Origin: an uncultured Clostridia bacterium
Lineage (GTDB): Bacteria > Bacillota > Clostridia > Christensenellales > Borkfalkiaceae
NCBI GenBank assembly: GCA_947629845.1
Contig: CANRFD010000004.1
Coordinates: forward strand, 1 to 27,445
Direction: 5' to 3'
DNA length: 27,445 nucleotides
Each line of letters opens with the position of its first letter. The stretch's first letter is position 1. The translations under genes and the position numbers were made by a program. The notes under the pieces are model-generated. The model was not told the DNA's origin. It saw only the letters and a list, made by a program, of their open reading frames with translations, and ran no database searches. Positions 1 to 7,764 of the stretch are shown in pieces.

Positions 1-1490
1 AGGGTGAAGCACTTGTTCTCCTCGTCCATCTTGATGTCGCCGCAGCCGGAGACGCAGCAGGTGCCCATGCCGCGGGCAACGACGGCCGCGTGGGAGGTCT
101 GCCCGCCGCGCACGGTGAGAATGCCCTGCGCGTACTTCATGCCCTCGATGTCCTCGGGGGACGTCTCGAGGCGGACAAGGATGACCTTCTTGCCGGGGAT
201 GACTTCGCCCTTCTCGTTCTTGGAGGGCTTGCCGAGCTTCACGGCGTCCTCCGCGGTGAACACGATGGTGCCCGCAGCCGCGCCGGGAGAGGCGGCGATG
301 CCCTTGCCGACGACGTCCTTTTCCGCCTGCTTTAAGGCGTTGGGGTCAAACTGCGGGTGCAGGATCATGTCGAAGGTGGAGGCGTCGATCTGCATCAGCG
401 CTTCCTGCTCGGTGATCATGCCCTCGTCGATGAGATCGCAGGCGATCTTAATGGCGGCAGCAGCCGTGCGCTTGCCGTTACGCGTCTGCAGCATGTAGAG
501 CTTCTCGTTCTCGACGGTGAACTCCATGTCCTGCATGTCGCGGTAGTGGTTCTCGAGGATCTTGCAGACCTCCTGGAACTGCTCGTACACCTTGGGGAAG
601 ATGCGCGCCATCTCGTCGATGTGCATGGGGGTGCGGACGCCTGCGACGACGTCCTCGCCCTGCGCGTTGGTGAGGAATTCGCCCATGAGGCCTTTCTCGC
701 CCGTGGCGGGGTTGCGCGTGAACGCAACGCCGGTGCCGCAGTTGTCGCCCATGTTGCCGAACGCCATCATCTGCACGTTGACCGCGGTGCCCCAGCTGTA
801 GGGGATGTCGTGATCCATGCGGTAGACGTTGGCACGGGGGTTGTCCCACGAACGGAACACGGCCTTGATGGCCTCGAAGAGCTGTTCCTTGGGATCGGTC
901 GGGAAATCCTTCCCGAGCTGGTTCTTATATTCCGCCTTGAACTGGTTGGCGAGCGCCTTCAAATCGTCGGCGTCGAGCTCGACGTCCTGCGTGACGCCCT
1001 TCTTTTCCTTCATCTCGTCGATGAGCTTTTCGAAGTACTTCTTGCCGACTTCCATGACGACGTCGGAGAACATCTGGATGAAACGGCGATAGCAGTCCCA
1101 CGCCCAACGGGGATTGTTGGACTTCTTCGCGATGACCTCCACGACTTCCTCGTTGAGCCCGAGGTTCAAAATGGTATCCATCATGCCGGGCATGGATGCG
1201 CGTGCGCCCGAGCGGACGGAGACAAGCAGGGGATTTTCCTTATCGCCGAACTTCTTGCCGGTGATGTGCTCCATCTTGTCGATATACTCCATGATCTCGG
1301 CTTGGATCTCGGCATTGATCTGCCTGCCGTCCTCGTAATACTGCGTGCACGCCTCCGTGGAGATCGTGAAGCCCTGGGGTACGGGGAGACCGATGTTGGT
1401 CATTTCCGCGAGGTTCGCGCCCTTTCCGCCGAGAAGCTCTCTCATGTTTGCGTTGCCTTCGGTGAAAAGGTAACAATACTTCTTTGCCAT
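1..1490 (-). CDS. ppdK: pyruvate, phosphate dikinase (partial, C-terminus beyond the left edge)
   Basis: Interconverts pyruvate, ATP and phosphate with phosphoenolpyruvate, AMP and pyrophosphate in the cytoplasm; in anaerobes it often works in glycolytic or gluconeogenic flux. The first 496 codons are present and open to the window edge. The protein starts MAKKYCYLFTEG, followed by the nucleotide-binding segments GGKGANLAEM and SVRSGARASMPGMMDT, and carries the swivelling phosphohistidine motif GGQTSHAAVVARGMGT with the catalytic His near residue 467. Family members are about 870-900 residues, so only the N-terminal and phosphohistidine domains are seen. The start is fixed by GGAGGA about 6 nt upstream of ATG. 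A good promoter precedes it at 1532-1560. The family is very well conserved, so the call is secure. Confidence 0.97.
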   Translation of the reverse strand, partial: MAKKYCYLFTEGNANMRELLGGKGANLAEMTNIGLPVPQGFTISTEACTQYYEDGRQINAEIQAEIMEYIDKMEHITGKKFGDKENPLLVSVRSGARASMPGMMDTILNLGLNEEVVEVIAKKSNNPRWAWDCYRRFIQMFSDVVMEVGKKYFEKLIDEMKEKKGVTQDVELDADDLKALANQFKAEYKNQLGKDFPTDPKEQLFEAIKAVFRSWDNPRANVYRMDHDIPYSWGTAVNVQMMAFGNMGDNCGTGVAFTRNPATGEKGLMGEFLTNAQGEDVVAGVRTPMHIDEMARIFPKVYEQFQEVCKILENHYRDMQDMEFTVENEKLYMLQTRNGKRTAAAAIKIACDLIDEGMITEQEALMQIDASTFDMILHPQFDPNALKQAEKDVVGKGIAASPGAAAGTIVFTAEDAVKLGKPSKNEKGEVIPGKKVILVRLETSPEDIEGMKYAQGILTVRGGQTSHAAVVARGMGTCCVSGCGDIKMDEENKCFT

Positions 1491-1531
1491 CAAATATTCC
1501 TCCTGAAAAAATTTCATTTTTACCATATCCC

Positions 1532-1560
1532 ATTGTACAACAATTCCATAAAAAATTCAA
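1532..1560 (-). promoter_or_regulatory. sigma-A promoter for ppdK
   Basis: On the minus strand TTGAAT (1555-1560) is separated by 17 bp from TACAAT (1532-1537), about 40 nt before the ppdK start codon. This is a near-consensus vegetative promoter with no hairpin between it and the gene. Confidence 0.6.
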
Positions 1561-1603
1561 GCCTTTCGCGAGAGAAAATCGCCGAAACCGCCGCAATTTT
1601 TGC

Positions 1604-1630
1604 AAAAAAACAGCCCGCCGAAGCGGGCTG
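1604..1630 (-). terminator. intrinsic terminator
   Basis: Stem CAGCCCGC/GCGGGCTG with a CGAA loop, followed on the minus strand by seven consecutive T (the A-run at 1604-1610). It lies downstream of the decayed reading frames at 1683-2127 and upstream of the ppdK promoter, so it would end transcription of the former. Confidence 0.75.
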
Positions 1631-1682
1631 CCTGCCGGCAAATACCTTTTTGCTCGATGTGAACTTTTTTCGGCTTCCCGAT

Positions 1683-2127
1683 TTACGCCGCGGTGAAGCA
1701 ATACACCACACGCATAGTACCGGCGGCGATGATCGTCTCCGTTATAATTTCAAACCCTTCCTCTGTTTTTTGGCCGTACACGGTTTCGGCTACTCCCCCG
1801 GGGATCTCTTGCTCCAAGGTTTCGGCAAATTCTCCCCCTATAATATATTTGTCTCCGTCCACCGTGTAGGTCATGGCGTTTTCTATGTCGCCGGTCGTCC
1901 GGACGATTTCGCCGTCCTTGACTTCGAGCGTGCTGTCCTTAATATTTTTCTTTTGCCTGCCGTTCGGGTTCTTCTTTTAAGTTCTCCGCATCGCCGATAT
2001 CGTAGCCCCGATCCTCGAACAAATCATTTTTCCCGCGACTGTTGTCATGCCGAAAAATATATTCCGTCAATTTTCTGATGTCACAATACGACGTTTCCAT
2101 CAAATTTTTCCCGCCCGTTTTTCTCAT
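1683..2127 (-). pseudogene. decayed or frameshifted small gene, family unknown
   Basis: Two overlapping minus-strand frames look like pieces of one gene. The first (2127-1939) starts MRKTGGKNLMETSYC and ends at a TAA. The second is open from about 2025 to 1683 and only acquires a natural protein-like composition after about 1940, reading DSTLEVKDGEIVRTTGDIEN and then alternating hydrophobic and polar strands to a TAA. The only ATG in the second frame (1874) has no ribosome binding site. A strong terminator follows at 1604-1630, which suggests a real former transcription unit. The C-terminal part resembles a beta-rich domain, but I do not recognise the family. Two unrelated small genes are the alternative. 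Confidence 0.35.
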
Positions 2128-2161
2128 TTGTTAAAAAATGTTTCGAATGCGCGGATTGCCG

Positions 2162-2190
2162 TTGACAATTCGCAAAAAATGTGCTAAACT
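2162..2190 (+). promoter_or_regulatory. sigma-A promoter for the SecB-like gene
   Basis: Perfect -35 TTGACA (2162-2167), 17-bp spacer, -10 TAAACT (2185-2190). The start codon is 29 nt after the -10, with AGAGGAG in between. Confidence 0.75.
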
Positions 2191-2218
2191 TCTGTTATCT
2201 TTATAAGAGGAGTCCGAT

Positions 2219-2668
2219 ATGATCCAGTATTCTTTGAAAGCCATCACGGCAGACGAGCTTTCCTTTAAGGTAAACCCCATTCAGGCCGCTCCCAACTCCA
2301 AGTTTGAGATCAAGCCCTACTTCTCCCGCCAGATCAGGCAGGCGAACGAAAATCCCAAGATCAACATCGTCATTCTCGAGTGCAAGATCGAGAGCACGGA
2401 GGAATCCCCCAAGCCCTTCAATCTCCTCGCCCGCTTCGTCGGCATCTTCGAGGTGGAGAACATGGCGACGGAAGAGGATCGCCGCGTCTTTGCCGTCAAC
2501 GCGACGGAGACGATGTTCCCCTACCTCCGCGCGGCCATCACCAATCTCACGGCGGATGCGCTCATCAACCCGCTGACCCTCCCCGTCGTCTCGGGCGCGA
2601 CCATCTTCCCCGACGACAGAGGCTCCAAGCAGTACACCCTGAATTTCGACCCCAAGGTCGTAAACTGA
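2219..2668 (+). CDS. SecB-like preprotein chaperone
   Basis: 149 residues, close to the usual SecB length of about 150. The C-terminal half carries the family signature, an aromatic-rich helix and loop reading TETMFPYLRAAITNLTADAL then a proline-rich INPLTLPVVSGATIF, which aligns with the conserved FPYxRxxI...P.L.L.PVNF region of SecB. The N-terminal half is beta-rich (NPIQAAPNSKFEIKPYFSRQ). SecB holds precursor proteins unfolded for SecA in proteobacteria; SecB-like proteins elsewhere are often solitary or act as chaperones for toxin-antitoxin pairs. Here it is monocistronic with its own promoter and terminator and no toxin-antitoxin gene beside it. SD AGAGGAG sits 6-8 nt before ATG. The family call is good; the cellular client is unknown. 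Confidence 0.8.
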   Translation: MIQYSLKAITADELSFKVNPIQAAPNSKFEIKPYFSRQIRQANENPKINIVILECKIESTEESPKPFNLLARFVGIFEVENMATEEDRRVFAVNATETMFPYLRAAITNLTADALINPLTLPVVSGATIFPDDRGSKQYTLNFDPKVVN

Positions 2669-2683
2669 AACAACCGAACATCG

Positions 2684-2712
2684 CAGCCCGCCGCCGGACG
2701 GCGGGCTGTTTG
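2684..2712 (+). terminator. intrinsic terminator after the SecB-like gene
   Basis: CAGCCCGCC/GGCGGGCTG nine-pair stem with a 7-nt loop 15 nt after the stop codon, followed by a short T-rich stretch. The U-tract is weak, so some read-through into the Nudix gene is possible. Confidence 0.6.
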
Positions 2713-2760
2713 GATTTTCCGAGGAAAATCCGCCGCGGAAAACGCTGACGAGGAAATTTT

Positions 2761-3210
2761 ATGGAGAGAACAGAGAGAGCCATCTTCACCAACCTGTGCA
2801 TGGTCTACGACGGGCAGAGGGTGCTCGTGGAGGACAGGGTGGAGGACGATTGGAAGGGCGTCACCTTCCCGGGCGGGCACGTCGAGCCGGGCGAGGCGTT
2901 CACCGACGCGGCAAGGCGGGAAATTTTCGAGGAGACGGGGCTGACCGTCTCCGACTTGCGGCTGTGCGGCGTGCGCGACTGGACGCAGGACGACGGCGCA
3001 CGCTACATCGTCTTTTGCTACAAGACGTGCAAATTCTCGGGCGAATTGCGCTCCTCCGACGAGGGGCGGTGCTTCTGGACGACCTTCGACGCCCTCCCCG
3101 GCATGCAGCTTGCGGAGGGGGTGAAGGTCATGCTCGAACTCTTCTGCGGCGACGCCTCCGAGCAGTTCTACCGCAAGGAGAACGGCGAATGGAAGGTTTA
3201 CGTCAAATGA
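2761..3210 (+). CDS. Nudix (MutT-like) hydrolase
   Basis: 149 residues with a full Nudix box GGHVEPGEAF...REIFEETGL: G39, E45, R53, E54, E57 and E58 match GX5EX7REUXEEXGU. These residues bind the Mg2+ that hydrolyses a nucleoside-diphosphate-linked substrate. The arrangement (box early, LxVExRxxxDWxGVTFPGG before it) is that of MutT/8-oxo-dGTP diphosphatases in Firmicutes, but substrate cannot be read from sequence. SD GAGGAAA precedes ATG by about 6 nt. The stop is 13 nt before the histidine-phosphatase start, so the two are probably co-transcribed and both act on phosphorylated small molecules. Confidence 0.9.
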   Translation: MERTERAIFTNLCMVYDGQRVLVEDRVEDDWKGVTFPGGHVEPGEAFTDAARREIFEETGLTVSDLRLCGVRDWTQDDGARYIVFCYKTCKFSGELRSSDEGRCFWTTFDALPGMQLAEGVKVMLELFCGDASEQFYRKENGEWKVYVK

Positions 3211-3223
3211 CGGAGGGCGCCGC

Positions 3224-3754
3224 ATGAAGCTCTATGTCGTGCGCCATTGCAGCACGGAGTGCAGCGAAAAAAAGATCTACTGCGGAAGTACGGACGTCCC
3301 CCTCTCCCCGCGCGGCGAGCGGGAGGCGGAAATTCTGTCCGCGGCGGCAAAAAATTTTGCGATCGACCTCGTCCTCTCCTCCCCCCTTCTGCGGGCGAGA
3401 CGGACGGCGGAGGCCGTCGTCGGCGGCAGGGACATTCCCATTCTCTATGATGAGCGGCTGCAGGAACGCCGCTTCGGCGACTTCGAGGGCACAAGCTGCG
3501 CGCGGCCGGAGGGAGAACGCTGCCGCTACAACTTCGCGGTGCGCTACCCCGGCGGCGAATCCAACCTTGCGCTCGCCGCCCGCGTCTACGCCCTTCTCGG
3601 CGAACTCAAAGCGCGGTATGCGGAAAAGACCGTCTGCCTCGTCTCCCACGGGAGCGCCTGCCGCGTCATCCGCACCTATTTCATGGACATGACGGACGAG
3701 GAATTTTACGCCTATTCCCAGCCTCCCGCCTCCATCGAGGAATACGACCTATAA
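3224..3754 (+). CDS. histidine phosphatase family protein (phosphoglycerate-mutase-like)
   Basis: 176 residues. The branch-1 histidine phosphatase signature is present with a variant RHC in place of RHG: R7-H8-C9 (phosphorylated His8), then LSSPLLRARRTAE (residues 51-63, phosphate-binding Arg), acid catalyst E81 in LQERRFGDFEG, and the second His at 142 in VSHG. Such proteins include alpha-ribazole phosphatases, broad-specificity phosphatases and mutases; cobC is not supported by any neighbouring cobalamin gene. SD GGAGGG overlaps the end of the Nudix gene, 13 nt upstream, indicating a two-gene operon. The gene ends directly against a repeat that resembles the spmA 3' end (3755-3781). Confidence 0.88.
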   Translation: MKLYVVRHCSTECSEKKIYCGSTDVPLSPRGEREAEILSAAAKNFAIDLVLSSPLLRARRTAEAVVGGRDIPILYDERLQERRFGDFEGTSCARPEGERCRYNFAVRYPGGESNLALAARVYALLGELKARYAEKTVCLVSHGSACRVIRTYFMDMTDEEFYAYSQPPASIEEYDL

Positions 3755-3786
3755 CCCCACCCCATCCCAGCAAAATGCCCCGCCCC

Positions 3787-3845
3787 TCCTCATTCCGAGG
3801 CTCCGCAGGAGCCGAGTGAATCTTCCCTTATCAACCGAATTGCCC
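3787..3845. repeat. R2 repeat, copy 1
   Basis: 59 bp, identical base for base to 17595-17653. It contains the hairpin GGCTCC-GCA-GGAGCC extended by flanking pairs. Confidence 0.9.
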
Positions 3846-3939
3846 GCCCGCAAGGCTTCCCCTTTTGCAAAGGGCGCCGCAGGCGTGCCTTGTGCTGAAG
3901 CTCCGCCGTAGGCGGTGATGGGGATTGAGCCACAAATCA

Positions 3940-4011
3940 CGTCATCCTGAGCTCCGTCGAAGGATGACCTTATTATACTGCGGACACCTTTCGACTACGC
4001 TCAAGGTGACG
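3940..4011. repeat. R4 element, 72 bp, with inverted ends
   Basis: The ends CGTCATCCTGAGC (3940-3952) and GCTCAAGGTGACG (3999-4011) are inverted repeats matching at 11 of 13 positions. The same end sequence bounds larger elements at 22894-23019 and 24716-24898. Confidence 0.6.
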
Positions 4012-4029
4012 TATTTATGCCCCGCCCGC

Positions 4030-4124
4030 CCCCTTGGCTCCCCCGTTTGGGAGCGGGCAGCGGCGCCCCCCTTGGCTCCCCCTCGAGGGGGAGCTGTCGA
4101 GGCCTTAGCCGAGACTGAAGGGGT
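4030..4124. repeat. R1 repeat, one truncated and one full copy in tandem
   Basis: A short unit (CTTGGCTCCCCCGTTTGGGA then GCGGGCAGCGGCG) is followed at 4065-4124 by a full unit with outer stem CCCCTT/AAGGGG, a first hairpin CTCCCCCTCGAGGGGGAG and a longer second hairpin GTC..GGC-CTTA-GCC..GAC. Confidence 0.8.
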
Positions 4125-4177
4125 GTCACAAATAATGCCCACCTTATTCCCCAGCGTATGGGAAACCGCGTAACCCC

Positions 4178-4221
4178 GCCCCCTCCGCGGGAGGGGGTGT
4201 CCCGTAGGGACGGGGGTGGGG
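4178..4221. repeat. R6 repeat, copy 1
   Basis: GC-rich double hairpin: CCCCCTCCGCGGGAGGGGG followed by TGTCCCGTAGGGACGGGGGT. It is nearly identical to 24954-24998. Confidence 0.8.
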
Positions 4222-4253
4222 CTCCTCCCCATACCTCCCCCACCACATAATCA

Positions 4254-4323
4254 CGTCATGTTGCCCCGCCCCGCCGATGCCCTTTCGGCGGGCGTGTCGA
4301 AACATCTCCTTATTATAATGCGG
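4254..4323. repeat. R3 repeat, copy 1
   Basis: CGTCATGTTGCCCCG, then a CGCCGA/TCGGCG hairpin, then CGGGCGTGTCGAAACAT and TCCTTATTATAAT. It matches 17751-17874, which carries an extra internal segment. Confidence 0.75.
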
Positions 4324-4399
4324 TTTAGCGGCCCATCAAGCCGCCTTTTTCATGCCAAAAAACGCCGAACAAAAAATCTTTACTTTATTGATTGAAAAT

Positions 4400-4431
4400 C
4401 ATTGACTTTCGTTCAATGAATGTAGTAGAAT
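4400..4431 (+). promoter_or_regulatory. promoter with overlapping palindromic operator for the aldehyde-reduction operon
   Basis: -35 TTGACT (4402-4407), 18-bp spacer, -10 TAGAAT (4426-4431). An inverted repeat CATTGA-N7-TCAATG (4400-4418) covers the -35 box. The operon encodes a TetR-family protein, whose homodimers bind this kind of short palindrome, so it is the likely autoregulatory site (inference). Confidence 0.6.
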
Positions 4432-4462
4432 AAGATAGAAGAATAAAAAAGGAGGCTGTAAA

Positions 4463-5632
4463 ATGAACGATTTTGTATTTCAAAACACCACAAAGGTTTA
4501 TTTCGGAAAAGACCAACTTAAATTTCTCGGGGCGGGACTCAGAACGTACGGACAAAGAGTCCTCCTCGTCTATGGCGGCGGCTCGATCAAGAAAATCGGA
4601 CTTTATGAGAAGGTGCTGAAAGAAATAGCGAGCGCGGGGCTGGAATGTTTTGAGCTTTCGGGCGTAGAACCCAATCCGCGGCACACGACCGTCAACCGCG
4701 GCGCGGAAATCTGCAAAAAAAACAAGATCGACGTTCTGCTCGCCGTCGGCGGCGGCTCTACCATAGACTGCACAAAGGCGATCGCCGCGGCAACTTATTA
4801 CGACGGCGACGCTTGGGATCTGGTGAAGGGTACGGCTTCCGTCGTAAACGCACTGCCCATCGTCACCGTTCTCACACTTGCGGCGACAGGTTCGGAAATG
4901 GATTGCGGCGGCGTGATCTCGAATATACAAACGCATGAAAAACTTGCCATTCTCAGCCCGCTGTTACAGCCCAAAGCGTCCTTTTTGAACCCCGAAAACA
5001 CCTATTCGGTCAGTAAATTCCAGACGGCTTGCGGCAGCGTGGATATTCTTTCGCACGTCTTTGATAGCTTCTACTTCACCATGCAGCCCAAAATGGATTT
5101 TATCGACCGCGTTATGACGGATCTCATCAGGACGGTCGTCAAGTACGCCCCCATTGCGCTCGAAACTCCCGACAACTACGAGGCGCGCGCAAATCTCATG
5201 TGGGCATCTTCTTGGGCGCTGAACGGCTTTGTTGCTGCAGGGATAGACCAAGATGTCTCCTGCCATATGATGGAGCATGAACTTTCCGCGTTTTACGATA
5301 TAACGCACGGTCTCGGGCTTGCGATTTTAACACCCCGATGGCTCAAATATGTGCTGGACGAGAATACCGCCCCGCAAATCAAAAAATTCGGCGTGGATAT
5401 TTTCGGCATAAATCATTCGCTTTCGGATACGGACGGCGCGAATGCCGCGATCGACGCCCTTTCCAACTTCTTCTTCCATACGCTCGGTCTCAAGAGTACG
5501 CTCACCGAACTCGGCATTGACGACAGCAATTTCTCCGTTATGGCGCAAAAGGCCTGTGGCGGCGGGACTTTGCACGGTTTCAAGCCGCTTACGCCCAAGG
5601 ACGTGGAAGCAATTTTCAGAATGTGCCTATAA
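4463..5632 (+). CDS. iron-containing alcohol dehydrogenase, YqhD/BdhA type
   Basis: 389 residues, the normal length for group III Fe-ADHs that reduce aldehydes with NAD(P)H. Nucleotide-binding segments are YGGGSIKKIGLYEKV (37-51) and VGGGSTIDCTKAIA (95-108), followed by ATGSEMDCGGVI. Metal ligands are D194 and H198 (GSVDILSH), H268 (SCHMMEHE) and H282 (DITHG), the same spacing as the D194/H198/H267/H281 set of E. coli YqhD. SD AAGGAGG is 7-8 nt before ATG. It is the first gene of an operon with an aldo/keto reductase and a flavodoxin. E. coli places yqhD beside the AKR gene dkgA, so reactive-aldehyde detoxification is the best inferred role; fermentative butanol formation is the alternative. 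Confidence 0.92.
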   Translation: MNDFVFQNTTKVYFGKDQLKFLGAGLRTYGQRVLLVYGGGSIKKIGLYEKVLKEIASAGLECFELSGVEPNPRHTTVNRGAEICKKNKIDVLLAVGGGSTIDCTKAIAAATYYDGDAWDLVKGTASVVNALPIVTVLTLAATGSEMDCGGVISNIQTHEKLAILSPLLQPKASFLNPENTYSVSKFQTACGSVDILSHVFDSFYFTMQPKMDFIDRVMTDLIRTVVKYAPIALETPDNYEARANLMWASSWALNGFVAAGIDQDVSCHMMEHELSAFYDITHGLGLAILTPRWLKYVLDENTAPQIKKFGVDIFGINHSLSDTDGANAAIDALSNFFFHTLGLKSTLTELGIDDSNFSVMAQKACGGGTLHGFKPLTPKDVEAIFRMCL

Positions 5633-5676
5633 CACCGTAACCGAAAAAATAAAAATAAAAATTGGAGGAAAATATA

Positions 5677-6255
5677 ATGATCGAACAAGTTTTAACACGT
5701 CACAACGCGGCGCTCCGCGTGAAGATCACGGTAAAAACGCTCGTCTCGCTGGGAATTATCGCGCTTGCGGTGGTTCTGCCGCAGCTTATCCACCTCGCCC
5801 TCGGCGCGCCCGGCGGGATGCAGTGGCTGCCCATGTATCTTCCCATCCTGCTCGGCGGGTGTCTGCTCGGCTGGAAATGGGGCTTGGGTGTGGGGATCCT
5901 CTCCCCCATCGTCAGTTTTGCGATCACTACGCTTGCCGGGAACCCCATGCCCGCATTAACGCGCCTGCCCTATATGATCGTCGAACTTGCCGTCTTTGCG
6001 GCTGTTTCGGGGCTGTTTTCGCGCAAAATCGCCCAAAACGGCTGGATGGCGTTCCCCGCGGTACTGCTTGCGCAGGTCGCAGGCAGGCTCGTGTTCCTCG
6101 CCATGGCCGCTATTTTCCAGAGCGTCTCTCCCCTCTCGGCGGAAATTGTTTGGTCGCAGATCCAGACGGGACTTTTGGGCATGGTGCTGCAGGCCGTTCT
6201 CGTGCCCTTCATTGTGATGGGGCTGCGCCTTCTCCTGATAAAAGACAAGGAATAA
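5677..6255 (+). CDS. ECF-transporter S-component-like membrane protein
   Basis: 192 residues from the ATG at 5677, chosen because GGAGG lies 8 nt upstream; an in-frame ATG at 5662 lacks an SD. About five or six hydrophobic segments are visible: LVSLGIIALAVVLPQLIHLA, YLPILLGGCLLGWKWGLGVG, ILSPIVSFAITTLAG, MIVELAVFAAVSGLF, FPAVLLAQVAGRLVFLAMAA and LLGMVLQAVLVPFIVMGLRL. Glycine-rich loops are typical of S components, which bind a vitamin or small molecule and share an energising ATPase module encoded elsewhere. No A1, A2 or T gene is in the window. Its position between an Fe-ADH and a TetR gene is unusual. Substrate unknown; a cofactor precursor for the neighbouring oxidoreductases is speculation. 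Confidence 0.72.
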   Translation: MIEQVLTRHNAALRVKITVKTLVSLGIIALAVVLPQLIHLALGAPGGMQWLPMYLPILLGGCLLGWKWGLGVGILSPIVSFAITTLAGNPMPALTRLPYMIVELAVFAAVSGLFSRKIAQNGWMAFPAVLLAQVAGRLVFLAMAAIFQSVSPLSAEIVWSQIQTGLLGMVLQAVLVPFIVMGLRLLLIKDKE

Positions 6256-6261
6256 TTCGCC

Positions 6262-6885
6262 ATGTCTGAAAAAATGACGAACAGAAAACTCGCCGCCTTG
6301 GAAACAAAAAAGAAGCTGTTGGATGCGGCGAAGAGCATCATCCGCGAAAAGGGGCTCGTAAACACCTCCGTCGAGGAGATCACAAAGGCGTGCGGCGTTG
6401 CAAACGGAACGTTCTATACCTACTTCAAGCGCAAGGAGGAAGTGGTATTTGCGATAAGCCGCGACATGTTCCGTGAAATTTACGAGGAGGCGCAGCGGCA
6501 CGACGGCTCGTTTATGAATCGGCTGACGTTTTACATGGTGACTTTTTCCGGCCATATCGAACGGGACGGGCTCAAGCTCTGCCAGGAATGGGTGCGCAAC
6601 ACCGTCGACCCCGATCTCGTGGAAAACGCCTACGACAGGGAAAAACTCCGCATGGACGAAGAGGCCATGAAGGGGGTGATCGAGGCGGGCGTCGCGCGGG
6701 GCGAACTCAAAGAGGATACGCCCGTGGACGCACTCGCCGCCGCCTTGACGGACGTCATCTACGGCGAAATGCTCTGTTGGGACATGTCGGGCGGGGCGTA
6801 CAGCTTCGAAGAGCGCACCGAGACGTTCTGCGCGATGTTCCTGCCCGCAATGATGAAACCGTACTTAAGCGGCAATGCCGAATAA
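6262..6885 (+). CDS. TetR/AcrR family transcriptional regulator
   Basis: 207 residues. The N-terminal TetR helix-turn-helix is complete: KKLLDAAKSIIREKGLVNTS (about 17-36), VEEITKACGVANGTFYTYFK (37-56), RKEEVVFAI. The C-terminal part is an all-helical ligand-binding and dimerisation domain with a WVRNTVDPDLVENAY region. The ATG is 6 nt after the ECF gene stop, with AAGGA inside that gene's end. It is the third gene of its operon, which implies autoregulation through the palindrome at 4400-4418. The ligand is unknown; an electrophile or aldehyde would fit the enzymes it travels with. Confidence 0.92.
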   Translation: MSEKMTNRKLAALETKKKLLDAAKSIIREKGLVNTSVEEITKACGVANGTFYTYFKRKEEVVFAISRDMFREIYEEAQRHDGSFMNRLTFYMVTFSGHIERDGLKLCQEWVRNTVDPDLVENAYDREKLRMDEEAMKGVIEAGVARGELKEDTPVDALAAALTDVIYGEMLCWDMSGGAYSFEERTETFCAMFLPAMMKPYLSGNAE

Positions 6886-6900
6886 AAAAAGGAGGAAAAA

Positions 6901-7743
6901 ATGGAATACGTTAAACTAAACAACGGCGGAAAATGCCCCGCGATCGGGATCGGGACGTACGCGATCTCCCCCGCGGACGCGGAAGTGAGTGTGCGGGAAG
7001 CCCTTAAAATGGGTTACGAATGCGTCGATACCGCGGCGGCTTACGTCAACGAACGGGCGTGCGGGCGCGGCATCAAGGCAAGCGGCGTCCCGCGGGAGAA
7101 GGTGTTCCTCTCCACCAAACTCTGGCCGAGCGAGTATGAAAACAGAGACGCCGTCGACCAAACGTTGGAGCGACTCAATGTGGAGTATGTGGATCTCCTC
7201 TACATCCACCAACCCGCCGGGAATTGGCTTGCGGGCTACAGGCTTCTTGAACGGGCATATCGGGAGGGAAAGGCAAGAGCGATCGGCATCTCCAACTTCG
7301 AGGGAAAATATTTTGAAGAGCTGCAAACAAAGTGGGAGATCGTGCCGCAGTTCATGCAGGCGGAAGCGCATCCGTATTTCCCGCAGGAAGAGCTTTGCAA
7401 AATTCTCGAAAAATATGATATCAGGCTCATGTCGTGGTATCCGTTGGGGCACGGCGACAAGTCGCTGATCGGGGAGCCGATCTTCAAAAAGCTCGCGGAA
7501 AAGTACGGCAAAACGCCCGCGCAGATCGTGCTGCGCTGGCACACGCAGATGGGGTTCGTCGTCATTCCCGGCAGCAGGAACGTGGAACACATTCGCGACA
7601 ATCTGAACATTCTCGGCTTCAAACTGTCAGAGGAGGATATGGCGGAGATCGCGAAGCTGAACAAGGGCGTGCGCTATTATCACCGCACCGATGAGCAGCT
7701 TGCGGCGTTCGCCTCCTTCCGCCCGACCTATGAAAAGCCATAA
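6901..7743 (+). CDS. aldo/keto reductase
   Basis: 280 residues, a single (beta/alpha)8 barrel of AKR5-type length. The catalytic tetrad is visible: D43 in GYECVDTAAAY, Y48, K73 in FLSTKLW and H103 in LLYIHQP. NADPH-binding elements follow as GISNFEG, then IPGSRNVEHIRDNL near residue 221-235. Reduces aldehydes or ketones with NADPH; 2,5-diketo-D-gluconate reductases, methylglyoxal reductases and prostaglandin-F synthases belong to this branch. SD AAGGAGG is 6 nt from ATG, and the gap to tetR is 15 nt. With the YqhD-like enzyme it recalls the E. coli yqhD-dkgA pair. Confidence 0.93.
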   Translation: MEYVKLNNGGKCPAIGIGTYAISPADAEVSVREALKMGYECVDTAAAYVNERACGRGIKASGVPREKVFLSTKLWPSEYENRDAVDQTLERLNVEYVDLLYIHQPAGNWLAGYRLLERAYREGKARAIGISNFEGKYFEELQTKWEIVPQFMQAEAHPYFPQEELCKILEKYDIRLMSWYPLGHGDKSLIGEPIFKKLAEKYGKTPAQIVLRWHTQMGFVVIPGSRNVEHIRDNLNILGFKLSEEDMAEIAKLNKGVRYYHRTDEQLAAFASFRPTYEKP

Positions 7744-7764
7744 AAACGTGAAGAGGCGCAGGCA

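Larger units (their letters stand above)
3755..4379. repeat. repeat mosaic between two operons, no gene
   Basis: I see no credible gene in this stretch. It is assembled from short elements that recur elsewhere in the window: a 27-nt CCCCACCCC-type repeat (3755-3781, also at the end of spmA), R2 (3787-3845), R4 (3940-4011), R1 (4030-4124), R6 (4178-4221) and R3 (4254-4323). Reading frames here contain only low-complexity Pro/Gly/Arg translations of these repeats. Confidence 0.8.

Noticed and set aside
357..2078. A plus-strand open frame of 573 codons
   Set aside because: It is the antisense of ppdK and the decayed unit. Its translation is compositionally odd and the minus strand carries the unmistakable PPDK motifs, promoter and SD.
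3755..4379. A CRISPR array or tRNA cluster in the repeat-rich spacers
   Set aside because: The repeats are of different families, irregularly spaced, without uniform spacers, and no cloverleaf or cas gene is seen.
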